A stretch of 64,000 nt of DNA, taken from Arenivirga flava (GTDB taxonomy: Bacteria > Actinomycetota > Actinomycetes > Actinomycetales > Microbacteriaceae). The translations under genes were made by a program, and so were the position numbers. The stretch covers positions 2,647,809-2,711,808 of the forward strand of contig NZ_BSUL01000001.1 of the NCBI RefSeq assembly GCF_030161575.1, given 5' to 3'. Positions 26,266-36,420 of this stretch are shown piece by piece; position 1 is the stretch's first letter; each line of letters starts with the position of its first letter. The notes under the pieces were generated by a model. That model saw only the letters and a list, made by a program, of their open reading frames with translations. It searched no databases and was not told the origin of the DNA.

Positions 26266-27216
26266 TCAGCCGGTCCGCTCGGCGACGCCGAGGCGCCAGT
26301 AGCCCATGAAGGCGACCCGCTTGCGGTCGATGCCGGTCTCGGTCACGAGCACGCGCCGCAGCGCCTTGATGGCGGCGGACTCGCCGGCCAGCCACGCGTA
26401 GAACGCCCCCGGGCCGTCCTCGGGGCTGTCCCAGAGGATCTCCGCGTCGACGTCGATCTCCTCGACCGGCTGCTGCCGGGCGCCGAGCGCGGGGGCGTAG
26501 GCGGCGCGATCGCTCGCGAGCCATCCGCGCAGGGCGGGCTCCAGCCTGCTGCCGTGCGGGCCGCCGTCGCGGGTCAGCCAGGTGATGCGCGCATCCGCTC
26601 GCGTGGGCAGATCGATCGGGAAGCCGTCGTCCGGCACCTCGAGCAGCACGCGCGCCACGGTGCTCTCGGGCAGCGCCTCGAGGATGCCGCCCACGGCGGG
26701 CACCGCGGTCTCATCGCCCACGAGCAGCACGGAGGTCGCCTCGCCCGGGTGCCAGTCGAGTCCGAGACGGTACCCCTCGCTGCGGTCGTCCGGTCCGACG
26801 ATGGCGATCCGGTCGCCGGGGCGCGCCTGCGCGAGCCACTGCACGGCGGGCCCCTCGCCGACGTGCACGGCGAAGTCGACGTCGAGTTCGCGGGCGGACT
26901 GGTCGATGCGTCGCACCGTGTAGGTGCGGAAGGGGTTGCGGCGCTCCTCGGGCAGCTCGCGCCAGCGCGCGTACCAGCCGACGGGGTCGCCGCTGAGGAA
27001 GTCGGGGTCGCCCCAGCCGGTGCCCGGCAACGGGAAGACGAGCTTGATGCGCTGGTCGAGGCCGGCCGTGCCGAAGTACGCGAGCTGGTCGCCGGTGAAG
27101 GTCACCCGCACGAAGCCGGGCGCGATCGACTCGACGCGCGCGACGACGACCTCGAACGGGCGGTACGCGGGGCGGTCGTCGCGCAGCACGGCGCGCTCTT
27201 CGACTGAGGTAAGCAT
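26266..27216 (-). CDS. Siderophore-interacting protein (FAD/NAD(P)H ferric reductase)
   Basis: The 316-residue SIP-family flavoprotein reduces imported ferric siderophores to release Fe(II) in the cytoplasm. The N-terminal FAD-binding barrel carries RTYTVRRIDQSARELDVDFAVH, the RxYT(V/I)R flavin motif, followed by GPAVQWLAQARPGDRIAIVGP. The C-terminal NAD(P)H domain has VLLVGDETAVPAVGGILEAL and ends ERVAFMGYWR-like (KRVAFMGYWRLG). I start it at the ATG at 27216, which lies within an iron box; a GTG at 27234 would add six residues. It is first in the operon with the two permeases and the ATPase. Confidence 0.88.
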   Translation of the reverse strand: MLTSVEERAVLRDDRPAYRPFEVVVARVESIAPGFVRVTFTGDQLAYFGTAGLDQRIKLVFPLPGTGWGDPDFLSGDPVGWYARWRELPEERRNPFRTYTVRRIDQSARELDVDFAVHVGEGPAVQWLAQARPGDRIAIVGPDDRSEGYRLGLDWHPGEATSVLLVGDETAVPAVGGILEALPESTVARVLLEVPDDGFPIDLPTRADARITWLTRDGGPHGSRLEPALRGWLASDRAAYAPALGARQQPVEEIDVDAEILWDSPEDGPGAFYAWLAGESAAIKALRRVLVTETGIDRKRVAFMGYWRLGVAERTG

Positions 27217-27223
27217 CACCTCA
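27205..27223 (-). promoter_or_regulatory. DtxR/IdeR iron box over the reductase start
   Basis: TGAGGTAAGCATCACCTCA has perfect 6-nt outer arms (TGAGGT/ACCTCA) and matches 13 of 19 positions of the iron-box consensus. It covers the proposed ATG at 27216. That only makes sense for a leaderless or nearly leaderless message, where the operator covers the transcription start. Confidence 0.65.
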
Positions 27224-27261
27224 GTTTCACACACCGCGGGACCGCGGTGGGCGGCAGGGCC

Positions 27262-27816
27262 CTAGTGGCCCTCCTCCTCCGACTCCTCGGTGCGAGGGTC
27301 GTAGGACGGGTCGGTCACGCTGAGCACGTCGCCGTCGAAGTCGGCGGGCAGCAGCGCCTCGTACTCGGGCAGCGAGCCGTCGACCACGGGCACGGTGAGC
27401 ACCTCGCCCTGCTCGGTGCCGTACTGCACGAACACGTCGAGGTAGCCGCCGATCGAGCCGTCGAGGTCGGTGAAGAGCAGCTGCTCGCGGTCGCCGAAGC
27501 TGGTCGTGAACGTCTCGCCCGCGGGGACCCAGAACTCCTCGGTGACGCGCTCGCCGGAGGCGGTCTCGTACTGGAGGCCGAGTCGCGCGGGGTCGTCGCC
27601 GAGGTTGGTCACGGTGCCCACGAAGGTCGCGGTCTCGCCGTCGCCCGTCACGAGCAGGGCGTTCTGGACGTCGACGGTGCCGACCGAGCCGGAGACGCCG
27701 TCGCTCGGGTCGTAGACCTCGGTGGTCGCCTGGTAGGTGACGAGATTGCAGGCCGAGGCGCCCAGCGCCACCGCGCCGGCGATGGCGACCGAAGCGGCGA
27801 TGCGTGCTGTCTTCAC
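27262..27816 (-). CDS. LpqE-like lipoprotein
   Basis: The 184-residue exported protein has a signal peptide with lipobox LGASAC; the mature part starts CNLVTYQATTEVYDPSDGVS. The rest is predicted beta-rich: VQNALLVTGDGETATFVGTV, then VPAGETFTTSFGDREQLLF, with an acidic tail TEESEEEGH. This resembles the PCu(A)C/DUF461-like LpqE lipoproteins. In mycobacteria lpqE sits next to carD, as here, which supports the name. The GTG start has GGGAGG upstream; a longer reading is rejected for lack of a ribosome-binding site. A role in copper handling is possible but unproven. Confidence 0.65.
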   Translation of the reverse strand: MKTARIAASVAIAGAVALGASACNLVTYQATTEVYDPSDGVSGSVGTVDVQNALLVTGDGETATFVGTVTNLGDDPARLGLQYETASGERVTEEFWVPAGETFTTSFGDREQLLFTDLDGSIGGYLDVFVQYGTEQGEVLTVPVVDGSLPEYEALLPADFDGDVLSVTDPSYDPRTEESEEEGH

Positions 27817-27947
27817 TGAGCCCTCCCGAGCCGGAATGTGCTGCCCGGGCACGCGGAGGCGCATCGGGCGACGATGGTTCGGCGACAGTCTACGCGGCGT
27901 GGAGCGCGGGGCGCGCTTAGGGCACCCTAAAGAGAGGCCGGGGATGC

Positions 27948-27953
27948 TATCAT
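27948..27953 (+). promoter_or_regulatory. Extended -10 (TGCTATCAT) of carD
   Basis: TATCAT preceded by TGC makes an extended -10 element 28 nt before the carD ATG. A GGAAGGG ribosome-binding site lies between. Confidence 0.6.
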
Positions 27954-27980
27954 GGCCTGCACTGGAAGGGACGTACCTAC

Positions 27981-28463
27981 ATGCTTTTTGAGGTCGGAGA
28001 GACCGTTGTCTACCCCCACCATGGCGCAGCCACCATCACCGAGGTGAAGAAACGCGTCATCAAGGGCGAGGAGAAGGTCTACCTCAAGCTCAACGTCACC
28101 CAGGGCGATCTCGTGATCGAGGTGCCCGCCGAGAACGTCGACCTCGTCGGTGTGCGCGACGTGATCGGCAAGGAGGGGCTCGACCGCGTCTTCGAGGTGC
28201 TCCGCGCCCCGTTCACCGAGGAGCCCACCAACTGGAGCCGCCGCTACAAGGCGAACCTCGAGAAGCTCGCGTCCGGCGACGTGATCAAGGTCTCCGAGGT
28301 CGTCCGCGACCTGTGGCGCCGCGACCAGGATCGCGGCCTCTCGGCCGGCGAGAAGCGCATGCTCGCGAAGGCCCGCCAGATCCTCATCTCGGAGCTCGCG
28401 CTCGCGGAGAAGACCGACGAGGACCAGGCTTCGACGGTTCTGGACGAGGTGCTGGCCTCCTGA
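27981..28463 (+). CDS. carD: CarD-family RNA-polymerase-binding regulator
   Basis: The 160-residue CarD binds the RNA polymerase beta subunit and stabilises open promoter complexes, notably at rRNA promoters. The N-terminal Tudor-like domain reads [20 protein letters not shown], and the C-terminal helical DNA-binding part includes the Trp in [14 protein letters not shown] and [22 protein letters not shown]. Length and motifs are normal. It has its own promoter and an 11-bp terminator, followed by ispDF. Confidence 0.95.
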   Translation: MLFEVGETVVYPHHGAATITEVKKRVIKGEEKVYLKLNVTQGDLVIEVPAENVDLVGVRDVIGKEGLDRVFEVLRAPFTEEPTNWSRRYKANLEKLASGDVIKVSEVVRDLWRRDQDRGLSAGEKRMLAKARQILISELALAEKTDEDQASTVLDEVLAS

Positions 28464-28470
28464 GCACCGT

Positions 28471-28500
28471 GCATCCGGCGGGGTCGGTGCCGCCGGATGC
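28471..28500 (+). terminator. Hairpin after carD
   Basis: GCATCCGGCGG and its exact complement CCGCCGGATGC form an 11-bp stem with an 8-nt loop, 7 nt after the carD stop. Confidence 0.7.
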
Positions 28501-28563
28501 GAACCGCTGTGCGCCCGCTGAAGATCGCCCGTGGCGCGCGGCCGCGGTCGACAGGCTGATCGC

Positions 28564-29754
28564 ATGAGCACCCCGCCCGGCCCCCGCGTCGCGGTCGTCA
28601 TCGTGGCCGCAGGTGAGGGCTCCCGGCTCGGGCTCGGCGAGCCCAAGGCCTTCGTGCCCCTGGCCGGTCGCAGCGTGCTCGCGCACGCGATCGCGCCGCT
28701 GGCGGAGCTGCGCGAGCATCCGCTGCTCGTCGTCGCGGTGCCGCGCACGCACGTCGCGCTCGCCCGCGAGATCGTCGCCGGGTCGCCCGCTGCGCACCTC
28801 GACGCCCGCGTGGTCGTGGGCGGCGCCACCCGTCAGGCCTCGGTCCGCGCCGCGCTCGACGCGCTCGACCCCGCTGTCGACATCGTGCTCGTCCACGACG
28901 CTGCGCGACCGCTCGCGCCCGTCGAGCTCTTCGAGTCCGTCATCGCCGAGGTGACCGCGACCGGTGCAGGCGTCGTGCCCGCGCTGCCGGTGGCCGACAC
29001 GATCAAGCGGGCGGATGCGGGCGGCGCGGTCGTCGAGACGCTCGACCGCTCCGAGCTGGCCGCCGTGCAGACGCCGCAGGGCTTCCCGCGAGCGCAGCTG
29101 CTCGCCGCCCACGACGCCGCGGGCGCCGAGCGCACGGACGACGCCGCGCTCGTCGCCGAGGCGGGGCATCCGGTGCGCATCGTCGCCGGCCACGAGCTCG
29201 CCTTCAAGATCACCACGGGCGCGGAGCTCCGTCGGGCCGAGCAGCTCCTCGCCGTCGTGCCCGTCGCCGGCGTGCGGGTCGGCACGGGCGCCGACGTGCA
29301 TCCCCTCGACGCCGGTCGCGAGCTGTGGCTCGCGGGCCTGCACTGGCCTGGCGAGGCGGGCCTGCGTGGTCACAGCGACGGCGACGTCGCCAGCCACGCG
29401 ATCTGCGACGCGCTGCTCGCGGCCGCCGGCATCGGCGACCTCGGCTCGGTGTTCGGCACCGACGACCCCCGGTTCGCCGCCGCGCGCGGCGAGGTCTTCC
29501 TGCGCGCGACCCTCGACCTGGTGCGGGGCCGCGGCTTCTCGGTGGGCAACGTCACGGTGCAGGTCGTCGGCAACCGGCCGAAGCTGGCGCCCCGGCGCGA
29601 CGAGGCGGAACGGGTGCTCTCCCGCATCCTCGAGGCGCCGGTGAGCGTCGCCGCCACGACGACGGACGGTCTCGGGCTCACGGGGCGGGGCGAGGGGGTC
29701 GCGGCGATCGCGACGGCGCTGCTGCTCGGCCCGCACCCGCTGCCCGCCCGCTGA
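28564..29754 (+). CDS. ispDF: Bifunctional IspD/IspF isoprenoid enzyme
   Basis: The 396-residue fusion performs two steps of the MEP pathway. IspD (about residues 1-230) makes CDP-methylerythritol; it has [32 protein letters not shown] and TIKRADAG...[19 protein letters not shown]. IspF (about 235-396) makes the cyclic diphosphate. Its metal site is in GTGADVHPL and [18 protein letters not shown], with [13 protein letters not shown] and [18 protein letters not shown] later. In mycobacteria the two are separate adjacent genes, so the fusion is a lineage trait. Start chosen at [11 protein letters not shown]. Confidence 0.93.
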   Translation: MSTPPGPRVAVVIVAAGEGSRLGLGEPKAFVPLAGRSVLAHAIAPLAELREHPLLVVAVPRTHVALAREIVAGSPAAHLDARVVVGGATRQASVRAALDALDPAVDIVLVHDAARPLAPVELFESVIAEVTATGAGVVPALPVADTIKRADAGGAVVETLDRSELAAVQTPQGFPRAQLLAAHDAAGAERTDDAALVAEAGHPVRIVAGHELAFKITTGAELRRAEQLLAVVPVAGVRVGTGADVHPLDAGRELWLAGLHWPGEAGLRGHSDGDVASHAICDALLAAAGIGDLGSVFGTDDPRFAAARGEVFLRATLDLVRGRGFSVGNVTVQVVGNRPKLAPRRDEAERVLSRILEAPVSVAATTTDGLGLTGRGEGVAAIATALLLGPHPLPAR

Positions 29755-29774
29755 TCAGCCGCTCGCTCCGCTCG

Positions 29775-29813
29775 CCCCCATCCCGCCCGCCCCCGCCCTC
29801 ACCCCGCCCGCCC
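29775..29813 (-). repeat. Cluster of G-tracts on the minus strand (potential G-quadruplexes)
   Basis: Eight C-tracts of 3 to 5 bases on the plus strand are separated by 1 to 3 bases. The minus strand thus has enough G-tracts for two neighbouring G-quadruplexes. It begins 20 nt after the ispDF stop and is the start of a 359-bp gap before cysS. It might act in termination. Confidence 0.6.
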
Positions 29814-29832
29814 TTCCGCCGTCCGCGCGATA

Positions 29833-29953
29833 CCGAATGCAGGAACGCGCTACGACTCACCCCCGCCACTGCCGCAAAAGCGGCACCAAACTGCTCGCGG
29901 GCACGCAGATGCGGCGCTCCCGGCCTCTGTGCCGCCCGTGTTCCTGCATTCGG
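29833..29953. repeat. Long inverted repeat with internal hairpin, ispDF-cysS gap
   Basis: CCGAATGCAGGAAC (29833-29846) and its exact complement (29940-29953) frame a 93-nt segment. Within this, TGCCGC-AAAA-GCGGCA (29870-29885) makes a small hairpin. No convincing coding frame is present in the gap. The structure resembles a palindromic element or a structured RNA; it differs in sequence from the palindromes at 6362 and 7412. Confidence 0.55.
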
Positions 29954-30101
29954 CACGGTACGCGGGCTGCGGGGGAGCGAAGCACGCGACGTGATGGACA
30001 AGATGGGGCGGGTGGAACGAGCCGGCGAAGCGTGAGCAGGGCGGCCTCTGCTGCGGCACGCGTCGAGGACGCGGGCCACGAGGTCGCCTGCGCCGGGTCG
30101 T

Positions 30102-30107
30102 TACACT
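30102..30107 (+). promoter_or_regulatory. Leaderless-type -10 (TACACT) for cysS
   Basis: TACACT ends 6 nt before the cysS GTG, with only GAGGCG between. Confidence 0.5.
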
Positions 30108-30113
30108 GAGGCG

Positions 30114-31504
30114 GTGACGATCCGGCTCTACGACTCCGCGCAGCAGGCGCTGGTCGACTTCACCCCCGGGAGCCGGGTCGGGTGGGCCTGTACGTCTGCG
30201 GTCCGACGGTGCAGTCGGCCCCGCACATCGGCCACCTGCGCAGCGCCCTCGTCTACGACCTCTGGCGCCGCTGGTTCGAGCACCGCGGCCTCGCCGTCAC
30301 GCTCGTGCGCAACGTCACCGACATCGACGACAAGGTGCTCGCGAACGCGACCGCCGACGAGCCGTGGTGGGCGCTGGCGTACCGCGTCGAGCAGCGGTTC
30401 GACGAGGCCTACGACGCCCTCGGCATCCGACGCCCGACCTACGAGCCTCGGGCCACCGCGTCCATCCCCGAGATGATCGCGCTCATCCAGCGCCTCGTCG
30501 CGAACGGCCACGCCTACGCGGCGGGCGGCGACGTCTACTTCGACACCGCATCCTTCCCCGCCTACGGCGCCCTCACCCGGCAGCGCGCCGACGACATGGA
30601 GGCCGCCGAGGACGCGGACCCGCGCGGCAAGCGCAGCCCGCAGGACTTCGCCCTCTGGAAGGGCCGCAAGCCGGGCGAGCCCGACAGCGCCGTCTGGACC
30701 ACTCCCTGGGGCCCCGGCCGTCCCGGCTGGCACATCGAGTGCTCCGCCATGAGCACGCGCTACCTCGGCCCGGAGTTCGACATCCACGGCGGCGGCCTCG
30801 ACCTGCGCTTCCCGCACCACGAGAACGAGCTCGCCCAGTCGCACGCGGCCGGCGACCCCTTCGCGCGGCACTGGCTGCACAACGGCCTCGTCAGCACGGG
30901 TGGGCAGAAGATGTCGAAGTCGCTCGGCAACTCCTTCTCCGCCGCCGACCTGCTCGCCGGCACCCGGCCCATCGTCGCCCGCTACCTGCTCGCGAGCGCC
31001 CACTACCGCTCCACCCTCGAGTTCAGCGAGGCGACGCTCGCCGAGGCCGCGTCGGCCTTCGAGCGCGTCGAGACGTTCCTGCAGCGGGCCGAGCGGATGC
31101 TGGGCGCCGTCATCGCGGGCGAGGTCCCGTCCGCGTTCGGCGCGGCCATGGACGACGACCTCGGCGTGCCGCAGGCGCTCGCCGAACTGCACGGCGCCGT
31201 GCGCTCCGGCAACGCCGCGCTGGACGCGGGGCGGATGGACGAGGCCCGCGAGCGCGCCGCCGAGACGGCCGCCATGCTCGGTGCGCTCGGCCTCGATCCG
31301 CGCGACCCCGCGTGGGCGGCCGGCGGAGCGGGGCCCGAGGCCGCCGCGCTGGAGGCGCTCGTGCGCGACCTGCTCGAGCAGCGGCAGGCGGCGCGTGCCG
31401 CCAAGGACTACGCCGGAGCGGATGGCGTGCGCGACCGCCTCGCCGCCGCCGGCATCACGATCGAGGACACCCCGTCGGGTGCGCAATGGAGGATCGATGG
31501 CTAA
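30114..31504 (+). CDS. cysS: Cysteinyl-tRNA synthetase (frameshifted near the start)
   Basis: The GTG opens [19 protein letters not shown], and then the frame is lost. One more G in the run at 30168-30170 gives [20 protein letters not shown] and continues to 31504, for 463 residues. Class I motifs are [10 protein letters not shown] (HIGH) and [10 protein letters not shown] (KMSKS). The zinc ligands include the Cys in YVCGPTVQ and the Cys/His of HIECSAM and [11 protein letters not shown]. The enzyme charges tRNA-Cys and is essential, so the break is almost surely a sequence error. The stop overlaps rlmB by 8 nt. Confidence 0.92.
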
Positions 31505-32489
31505 GCCAGGACGACCGGGAACTTCCAAGGGCAAGAAGGGCGCCACGAAGGGCACCGGCGGGAACGGCCGTCAGGCGCTCGAGGGCCGCGGGCCCACCCC
31601 GAAGGCCGAGGACCGCAGCTGGCACGTCGCCGGCAAGCGCAAGATCGCGAGGGAGCGCCTCGAGGCCGCCAAGGCCCGCCACGGCGGCGGCTCGGCGGGA
31701 TCGCGTCCGAGCGGTGGCCAGCGGCCCCGCAAGTCGAACGACGAGAGCGAGATCGTCACCGGCCGCAACTCGGTCGTCGAGGCGCTGCGGGCCAAGATCC
31801 CAGCGACGACGCTGTACGTGGCCGCTCGCATCGAGATGGACGAGCGCGTCCGCGAGGCGCTGGCGCTCGCCACGAACCGCGGCGTCGCCGTGCTCGAGGT
31901 CATGCGCCCCGAGCTCGACCGCCTCACCGGCCCGGACGCCGTGCACCAGGGCCTCGCGCTGAAGGTGCCGCCGTACGAGTACAAGGACGTCCTGGACGTG
32001 CTCGACGAGGTGGAGGGCCGTGGTCGGACGCCGCTGTTCGTCGCCCTCGACGGCATCACCGACCCCCGCAACCTGGGCGCCATCATCCGCTCCACCGGAG
32101 CCTTCGGCGGCCAGGCGGTCATCGTGCCGCAGCGCCGCAGCGCCGGCGTCACCGCTGCGGCGTGGAAGACCGCGGCGGGCGCGGCCGCACGCATCCCCGT
32201 GGCCATGGCCGGCAACCTCACCCGCACCCTCGTCGCCCTCAAGGAGCGCGGCGTCTTCGTGATCGGCCTCGACGGCGGCGGCGACGTGTCGCTGCCCGGC
32301 CTCGAGCTGGCCGACCGGCCGATCGTCATCGTGGTCGGCAGCGAGGGCAAGGGCCTGTCGCGCCTCGTCACCGAGACCTGCGACGCCATCGTCTCGGTGC
32401 CGATCGACGCCGCGACCGAGTCGCTCAACGCCGGCATCGCCGCGAGCGTCACCCTCTACGAGATCAGCAAGCTGCGCGCCGCGAAGTAG
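31497..32489 (+). CDS. rlmB: RlmB-type 23S rRNA 2'-O-methyltransferase (TrmH/SpoU family)
   Basis: The 330-residue protein has a basic, disordered start (about 80 residues, many Lys/Gly/Arg). A substrate-binding domain follows from [20 protein letters not shown], and then the SPOUT knot: [35 protein letters not shown] and [21 protein letters not shown] enzymes methylate ribose 2'-O; RlmB acts on G2251 of 23S rRNA in E. coli. Adjacency to cysS, with 8-nt overlap, is conserved in actinobacteria. The exact target nucleotide is inferred from family. Confidence 0.88.
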   Translation: MAKPGRPGTSKGKKGATKGTGGNGRQALEGRGPTPKAEDRSWHVAGKRKIARERLEAAKARHGGGSAGSRPSGGQRPRKSNDESEIVTGRNSVVEALRAKIPATTLYVAARIEMDERVREALALATNRGVAVLEVMRPELDRLTGPDAVHQGLALKVPPYEYKDVLDVLDEVEGRGRTPLFVALDGITDPRNLGAIIRSTGAFGGQAVIVPQRRSAGVTAAAWKTAAGAAARIPVAMAGNLTRTLVALKERGVFVIGLDGGGDVSLPGLELADRPIVIVVGSEGKGLSRLVTETCDAIVSVPIDAATESLNAGIAASVTLYEISKLRAAK

Positions 32490-32501
32490 CCGCAGACGCG
32501 A

Positions 32502-32540
32502 GGAGCGGATGCGGGATCCCGGTGATCCCGCATCCGCTCC
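32502..32540. terminator. Bidirectional terminator between rlmB and the DUF4032 gene
   Basis: GGAGCGGATGCGGGATC and its exact complement form a 17-bp stem with a 5-nt loop between two convergent genes. Confidence 0.85.
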
Positions 32541-32565
32541 GTCGTTCCCGGCCCTCGCCGGGGGG

Positions 32566-33864
32566 TCAGACCTTGTCGCGCCAGCTGCCGGGCTGCGGCT
32601 CGTCCTCCTCGAGCTGCGCGGCGGTCGGCAGGGTGATCGCCCCGGTCGGCGGCTCGATGATGGTGGCCTCGTCGCGCCGGTGCCGCAGCACGTTGTCGAC
32701 GTAGCTGGTCAGCGCCTCGGCCAGCGGGATGTCGCGGTTCTGGTCCTGCGAGAGGTACCAGCGGTGATCGAGCAGCTGGTGGAACATCTCGGCGGCTTCG
32801 AGCTTCCCGCGCAGCTCGCGCGGGATGGAGCGGATCACCGGCTCGAACACGGTGCTGAGCCACTGGTGGGCCACCTGCTCCTCGTCGGCGTCCTCGAGCC
32901 CGCGGCGCGCGGCGAAGGAGTCGTGGTCGTTGAGCAGCCGGCGGGCCTGGTTCTCGCCGGCGTCGAGCCCGGTGAGCCGCAGCAGGCGGCGCGAGTGGTG
33001 GCCGGCATCGACGACCTTGGGCTGGATGCGCACGGTGGTGCCGCCCTCGTCGGTCTTGATCGCGAGCTCCTCGATGTCGAAGCCCAGGCGGTTCAGGCGC
33101 TCCACGCGCTGGCTGATCCGCCAGCGCTCGTTCGACGCGAACGTCTCGGCGCTGGTGAGCTCCTTCCACAGCATCCGGTACTGCTCGACGATGCCGTTGG
33201 AGACCTCGACGGGGTCGATCCCCTCCTCGAGGCGCCCGCCGGCCTCGAGGTCGAAGAGCTCGCCGGCGATGTTGACGCGGGCGATCTCGAGGTCGTTCTC
33301 GCGCTGACCGTTCGAGAGGCCGCCCTGGTAGAGCTGCCCCGTCTCGGCGTCCACGAGGTAGGCGGCGAAGGCGCCGGCGTCGCGCCGGAACAGGGTGTTC
33401 GAGAGCGAGACGTCGCCCCAGAAGAAGCCGACGATGTGCAGGCGCACCATGAGCACCGCGAGCGCATCGACGAGGCGCACGGCGGTGTCGGGGCGCATCG
33501 AGCGCGAGTACAGCGCACGGTAGGGCATCGAGAACTTCAGGTGCCGGGTCACGAGCGCCGACTGCAGCACCGCGCCGTCCTCCGTGTGGCGGTTCGTGAT
33601 GACGGCGACGGGCTCGACGCAGGGGATGTCGAGGCGCTGCAGCGTGCGCAGCATCTCGTACTCGCGCCGTGCCATCTCCTCGTTCGTCTCCTTGATCGCC
33701 ACGACGTACCCGGAGAGGTTGGCGAAGCGCACGAGGTGACGCGAGATGCCCTTCGGCAGCGCGGCGATGGTCTCGTCCGGCCAGCTGTCGAGCGGTGCGC
33801 TCCAGGGCAGGTCGAGCAGTGCGGGCTCGACCTTGGCGGCCGTGATGTTGAGGGATGCGGGCAC
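32566..33864 (-). CDS. DUF4032-domain kinase-like protein
   Basis: The 432-residue cytoplasmic protein has a protein-kinase/LPS-kinase-like N-terminal part followed by the DUF4032 region. Kinase-like features are VVAIKETNEEMARREYEMLR (Lys and Glu of the small lobe), MVRLHIVGFFWGDVSLSNTLF (an H.D...N catalytic-loop analogue) and AYLVDAETGQLY (Asp-Phe-Gly analogue). The C-terminal half carries FDIEELAIKTDEGGTTVRIQPKVVDAGHHS. Function unknown; a small-molecule or protein kinase is plausible. The start is a GTG with a weak ribosome-binding site. It is downstream of the sugar ATPase gene on the same strand, but a terminator separates them. Confidence 0.7.
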   Translation of the reverse strand: MPASLNITAAKVEPALLDLPWSAPLDSWPDETIAALPKGISRHLVRFANLSGYVVAIKETNEEMARREYEMLRTLQRLDIPCVEPVAVITNRHTEDGAVLQSALVTRHLKFSMPYRALYSRSMRPDTAVRLVDALAVLMVRLHIVGFFWGDVSLSNTLFRRDAGAFAAYLVDAETGQLYQGGLSNGQRENDLEIARVNIAGELFDLEAGGRLEEGIDPVEVSNGIVEQYRMLWKELTSAETFASNERWRISQRVERLNRLGFDIEELAIKTDEGGTTVRIQPKVVDAGHHSRRLLRLTGLDAGENQARRLLNDHDSFAARRGLEDADEEQVAHQWLSTVFEPVIRSIPRELRGKLEAAEMFHQLLDHRWYLSQDQNRDIPLAEALTSYVDNVLRHRRDEATIIEPPTGAITLPTAAQLEEDEPQPGSWRDKV

Positions 33865-33900
33865 GGAGGTGGTCTCTCTCGGTGAGCGGTGCGGGAACGG

Positions 33901-33947
33901 GACGAGCCCGCCCGGATCCGTGCGAAGCGGATGCGGGCGGGCTCGTC
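33901..33947 (-). terminator. Terminator after the sugar ABC ATPase gene
   Basis: GACGAGCCCGCCC and its exact complement form a 13-bp stem with a 21-nt loop, 18 nt past the stop of the minus-strand gene. Confidence 0.75.
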
Positions 33948-33965
33948 GTCAGCGACGGATCGCGG

Positions 33966-35060
<1,095 letters not shown>

Positions 35061-35345
35061 GAGCGTTCTCCTTCTTCACCGGCAGGTACGTGCCGGACGA
35101 TCCGTTGTGAATGGGAATGCGGGTCTTCATCGCGGGCGACGTCGACCACTGGTGCTCAGTATGGCACCTGCGCGGAAGGGCTTCGCCCACCACCCGTCGG
35201 CGAACGGCTCGCGGTGGGTTCCGGATGACGGCCCTGTCGATTCCCAGGCCTCTGCGACTACCATTCCCGGGTTGTCCTGCGCAGCCGGCGAACCCCACCC
35301 CTCCTTCCCGCCGGCGCCCCGCAGCAGGAGGAATTCGAGGTACGA

Positions 35346-36296
35346 GTGAGCAACGGCAATCCCGGCGAGCGCCACGGGCGCCGCGGCGGACACCGTCGCG
35401 CCGAGATGCGCGAGAAGGCCCGCGAGCTGCGGCACGCGCAGCGCAAGCGCGACCGTCGCGGGCGCGCGGCCGTCCTGATCTCGATCGTGACGGTCGCCGT
35501 CGCGATCGTCGTCGGCGTCACCCTGGTGGTGCTGCAGGGCATCCCGACGCCCTCCGCTGGACCGCGCAACATGGCCAGCGACGGCATCCTCATCAGCGGT
35601 GATCTGCAGGCGGTGCGCACCGACGCGCTGCAGCCCGGCGACGAGCCCAGCCCGGTCGCGTCCCCGAGCGCGAGCGCCCCCGCCGACGCGGAGGAGGAGG
35701 ACGCCACGACCGAGGCGATCGCCGAGGACCCGGTCGCGATCCGCCTCTACTACGACTTCCAGTGCGAGGGCTGCGCCGAGTTCCTCAGCGCCAACGGCGA
35801 GCAGCTGGAGACGTGGCTCGGTCGAGGCGCCGCCACCTTCGAGCTGCACCCGATCGTGCTGCAGTCGCAGGGCACGCAATACTCGCAGCGCGCGGTGAAC
35901 GCCGCGGCCTGCGTGGCCGACCTCGACCCCGACGGCTTCTGGGCGTTCAACGGCGCGCTGCTCGCGGCGCAGTCCGACGAGGGGCTCACCGACGACGAGC
36001 TCGTCGAGCTGGCTTCGGGCGAGGCGGTGGCGTCGGGCGAGCTGGAGACCTGCATCCGCGAGCGGCAGTTCCGCACCTGGGTGACCGACGTGAGCCAGCG
36101 TGCGCTGGAGGGGCCGATCCCCGACTCCGGCGTCGAGCGCATCACCGAGACGCCCACGATCCTCGTGAACGGGCAGCTCTACTCGGGCGGAGCGGACCCG
36201 GTGCAGTTCGCGAGCTTCGTGCAGCAGGCTTCGGCCGAGCGCTTCACGGACGAGTCGGCGACCACCCCGAGCCCTTCGGCCTCCCCGGCGGGCTGA
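35346..36296 (+). CDS. Membrane-anchored DsbA-like thiol oxidoreductase
   Basis: The 316-residue protein has a very basic 40-residue N-terminus, one membrane helix (41-63), and an acidic Pro/Ala/Glu linker to about residue 128. A thioredoxin-fold DsbA domain follows. Its redox pair is C140-C143 in YYDFQCEGCAEFL, and the cis-Pro loop is in RITETPTILVNGQLY. The catalytic domain faces outside, where it would form or shuffle disulfides in exported proteins. The family is DSBA-like/DsbG-type in actinobacteria. The GTG start has GGAGGAATTCGAGG upstream. Confidence 0.8.
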   Translation: MSNGNPGERHGRRGGHRRAEMREKARELRHAQRKRDRRGRAAVLISIVTVAVAIVVGVTLVVLQGIPTPSAGPRNMASDGILISGDLQAVRTDALQPGDEPSPVASPSASAPADAEEEDATTEAIAEDPVAIRLYYDFQCEGCAEFLSANGEQLETWLGRGAATFELHPIVLQSQGTQYSQRAVNAAACVADLDPDGFWAFNGALLAAQSDEGLTDDELVELASGEAVASGELETCIRERQFRTWVTDVSQRALEGPIPDSGVERITETPTILVNGQLYSGGADPVQFASFVQQASAERFTDESATTPSPSASPAG

Positions 36297-36333
36297 GCCG
36301 CGGGCGCTGGCTAGGATGGACCGGTACCGGCCC

Positions 36334-36405
36334 GCCTCCTTAGCTCAGCTGGTAGAGCACCGCTCTTGTAAAGCGAAGGTCGCCGGTTCGAACCCGGCAG
36401 GGGCT
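36334..36405 (+). tRNA. tRNA-Thr (anticodon TGT), one base missing in the acceptor stem
   Basis: The cloverleaf reads: acceptor GCCTCCT, D arm GCTC-AGCTGGTA-GAGC, anticodon loop CTTGTAA (TGT), T arm GCCGG-TTCGAAC-CCGGC. The 3' side reads AGGGGCT. As written, acceptor pairs 1-72 and 2-71 fail. With one more G (AGGGGGC plus discriminator T) all seven pairs form, including one G-U. This means a G is missing from the run at 36400-36403, as at the broken protein genes nearby. A TAGGAT -10 lies at 36312-36317. CCA is not encoded. Confidence 0.88.
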
Positions 36406-36420
36406 CGAACGCCGCGCTCG

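Noticed and set aside
29755..30113. A small protein gene in the ispDF-cysS gap
   Set aside because: Open frames there are short, cross the inverted repeats and show only composition-driven Pro/Arg/Ala runs.
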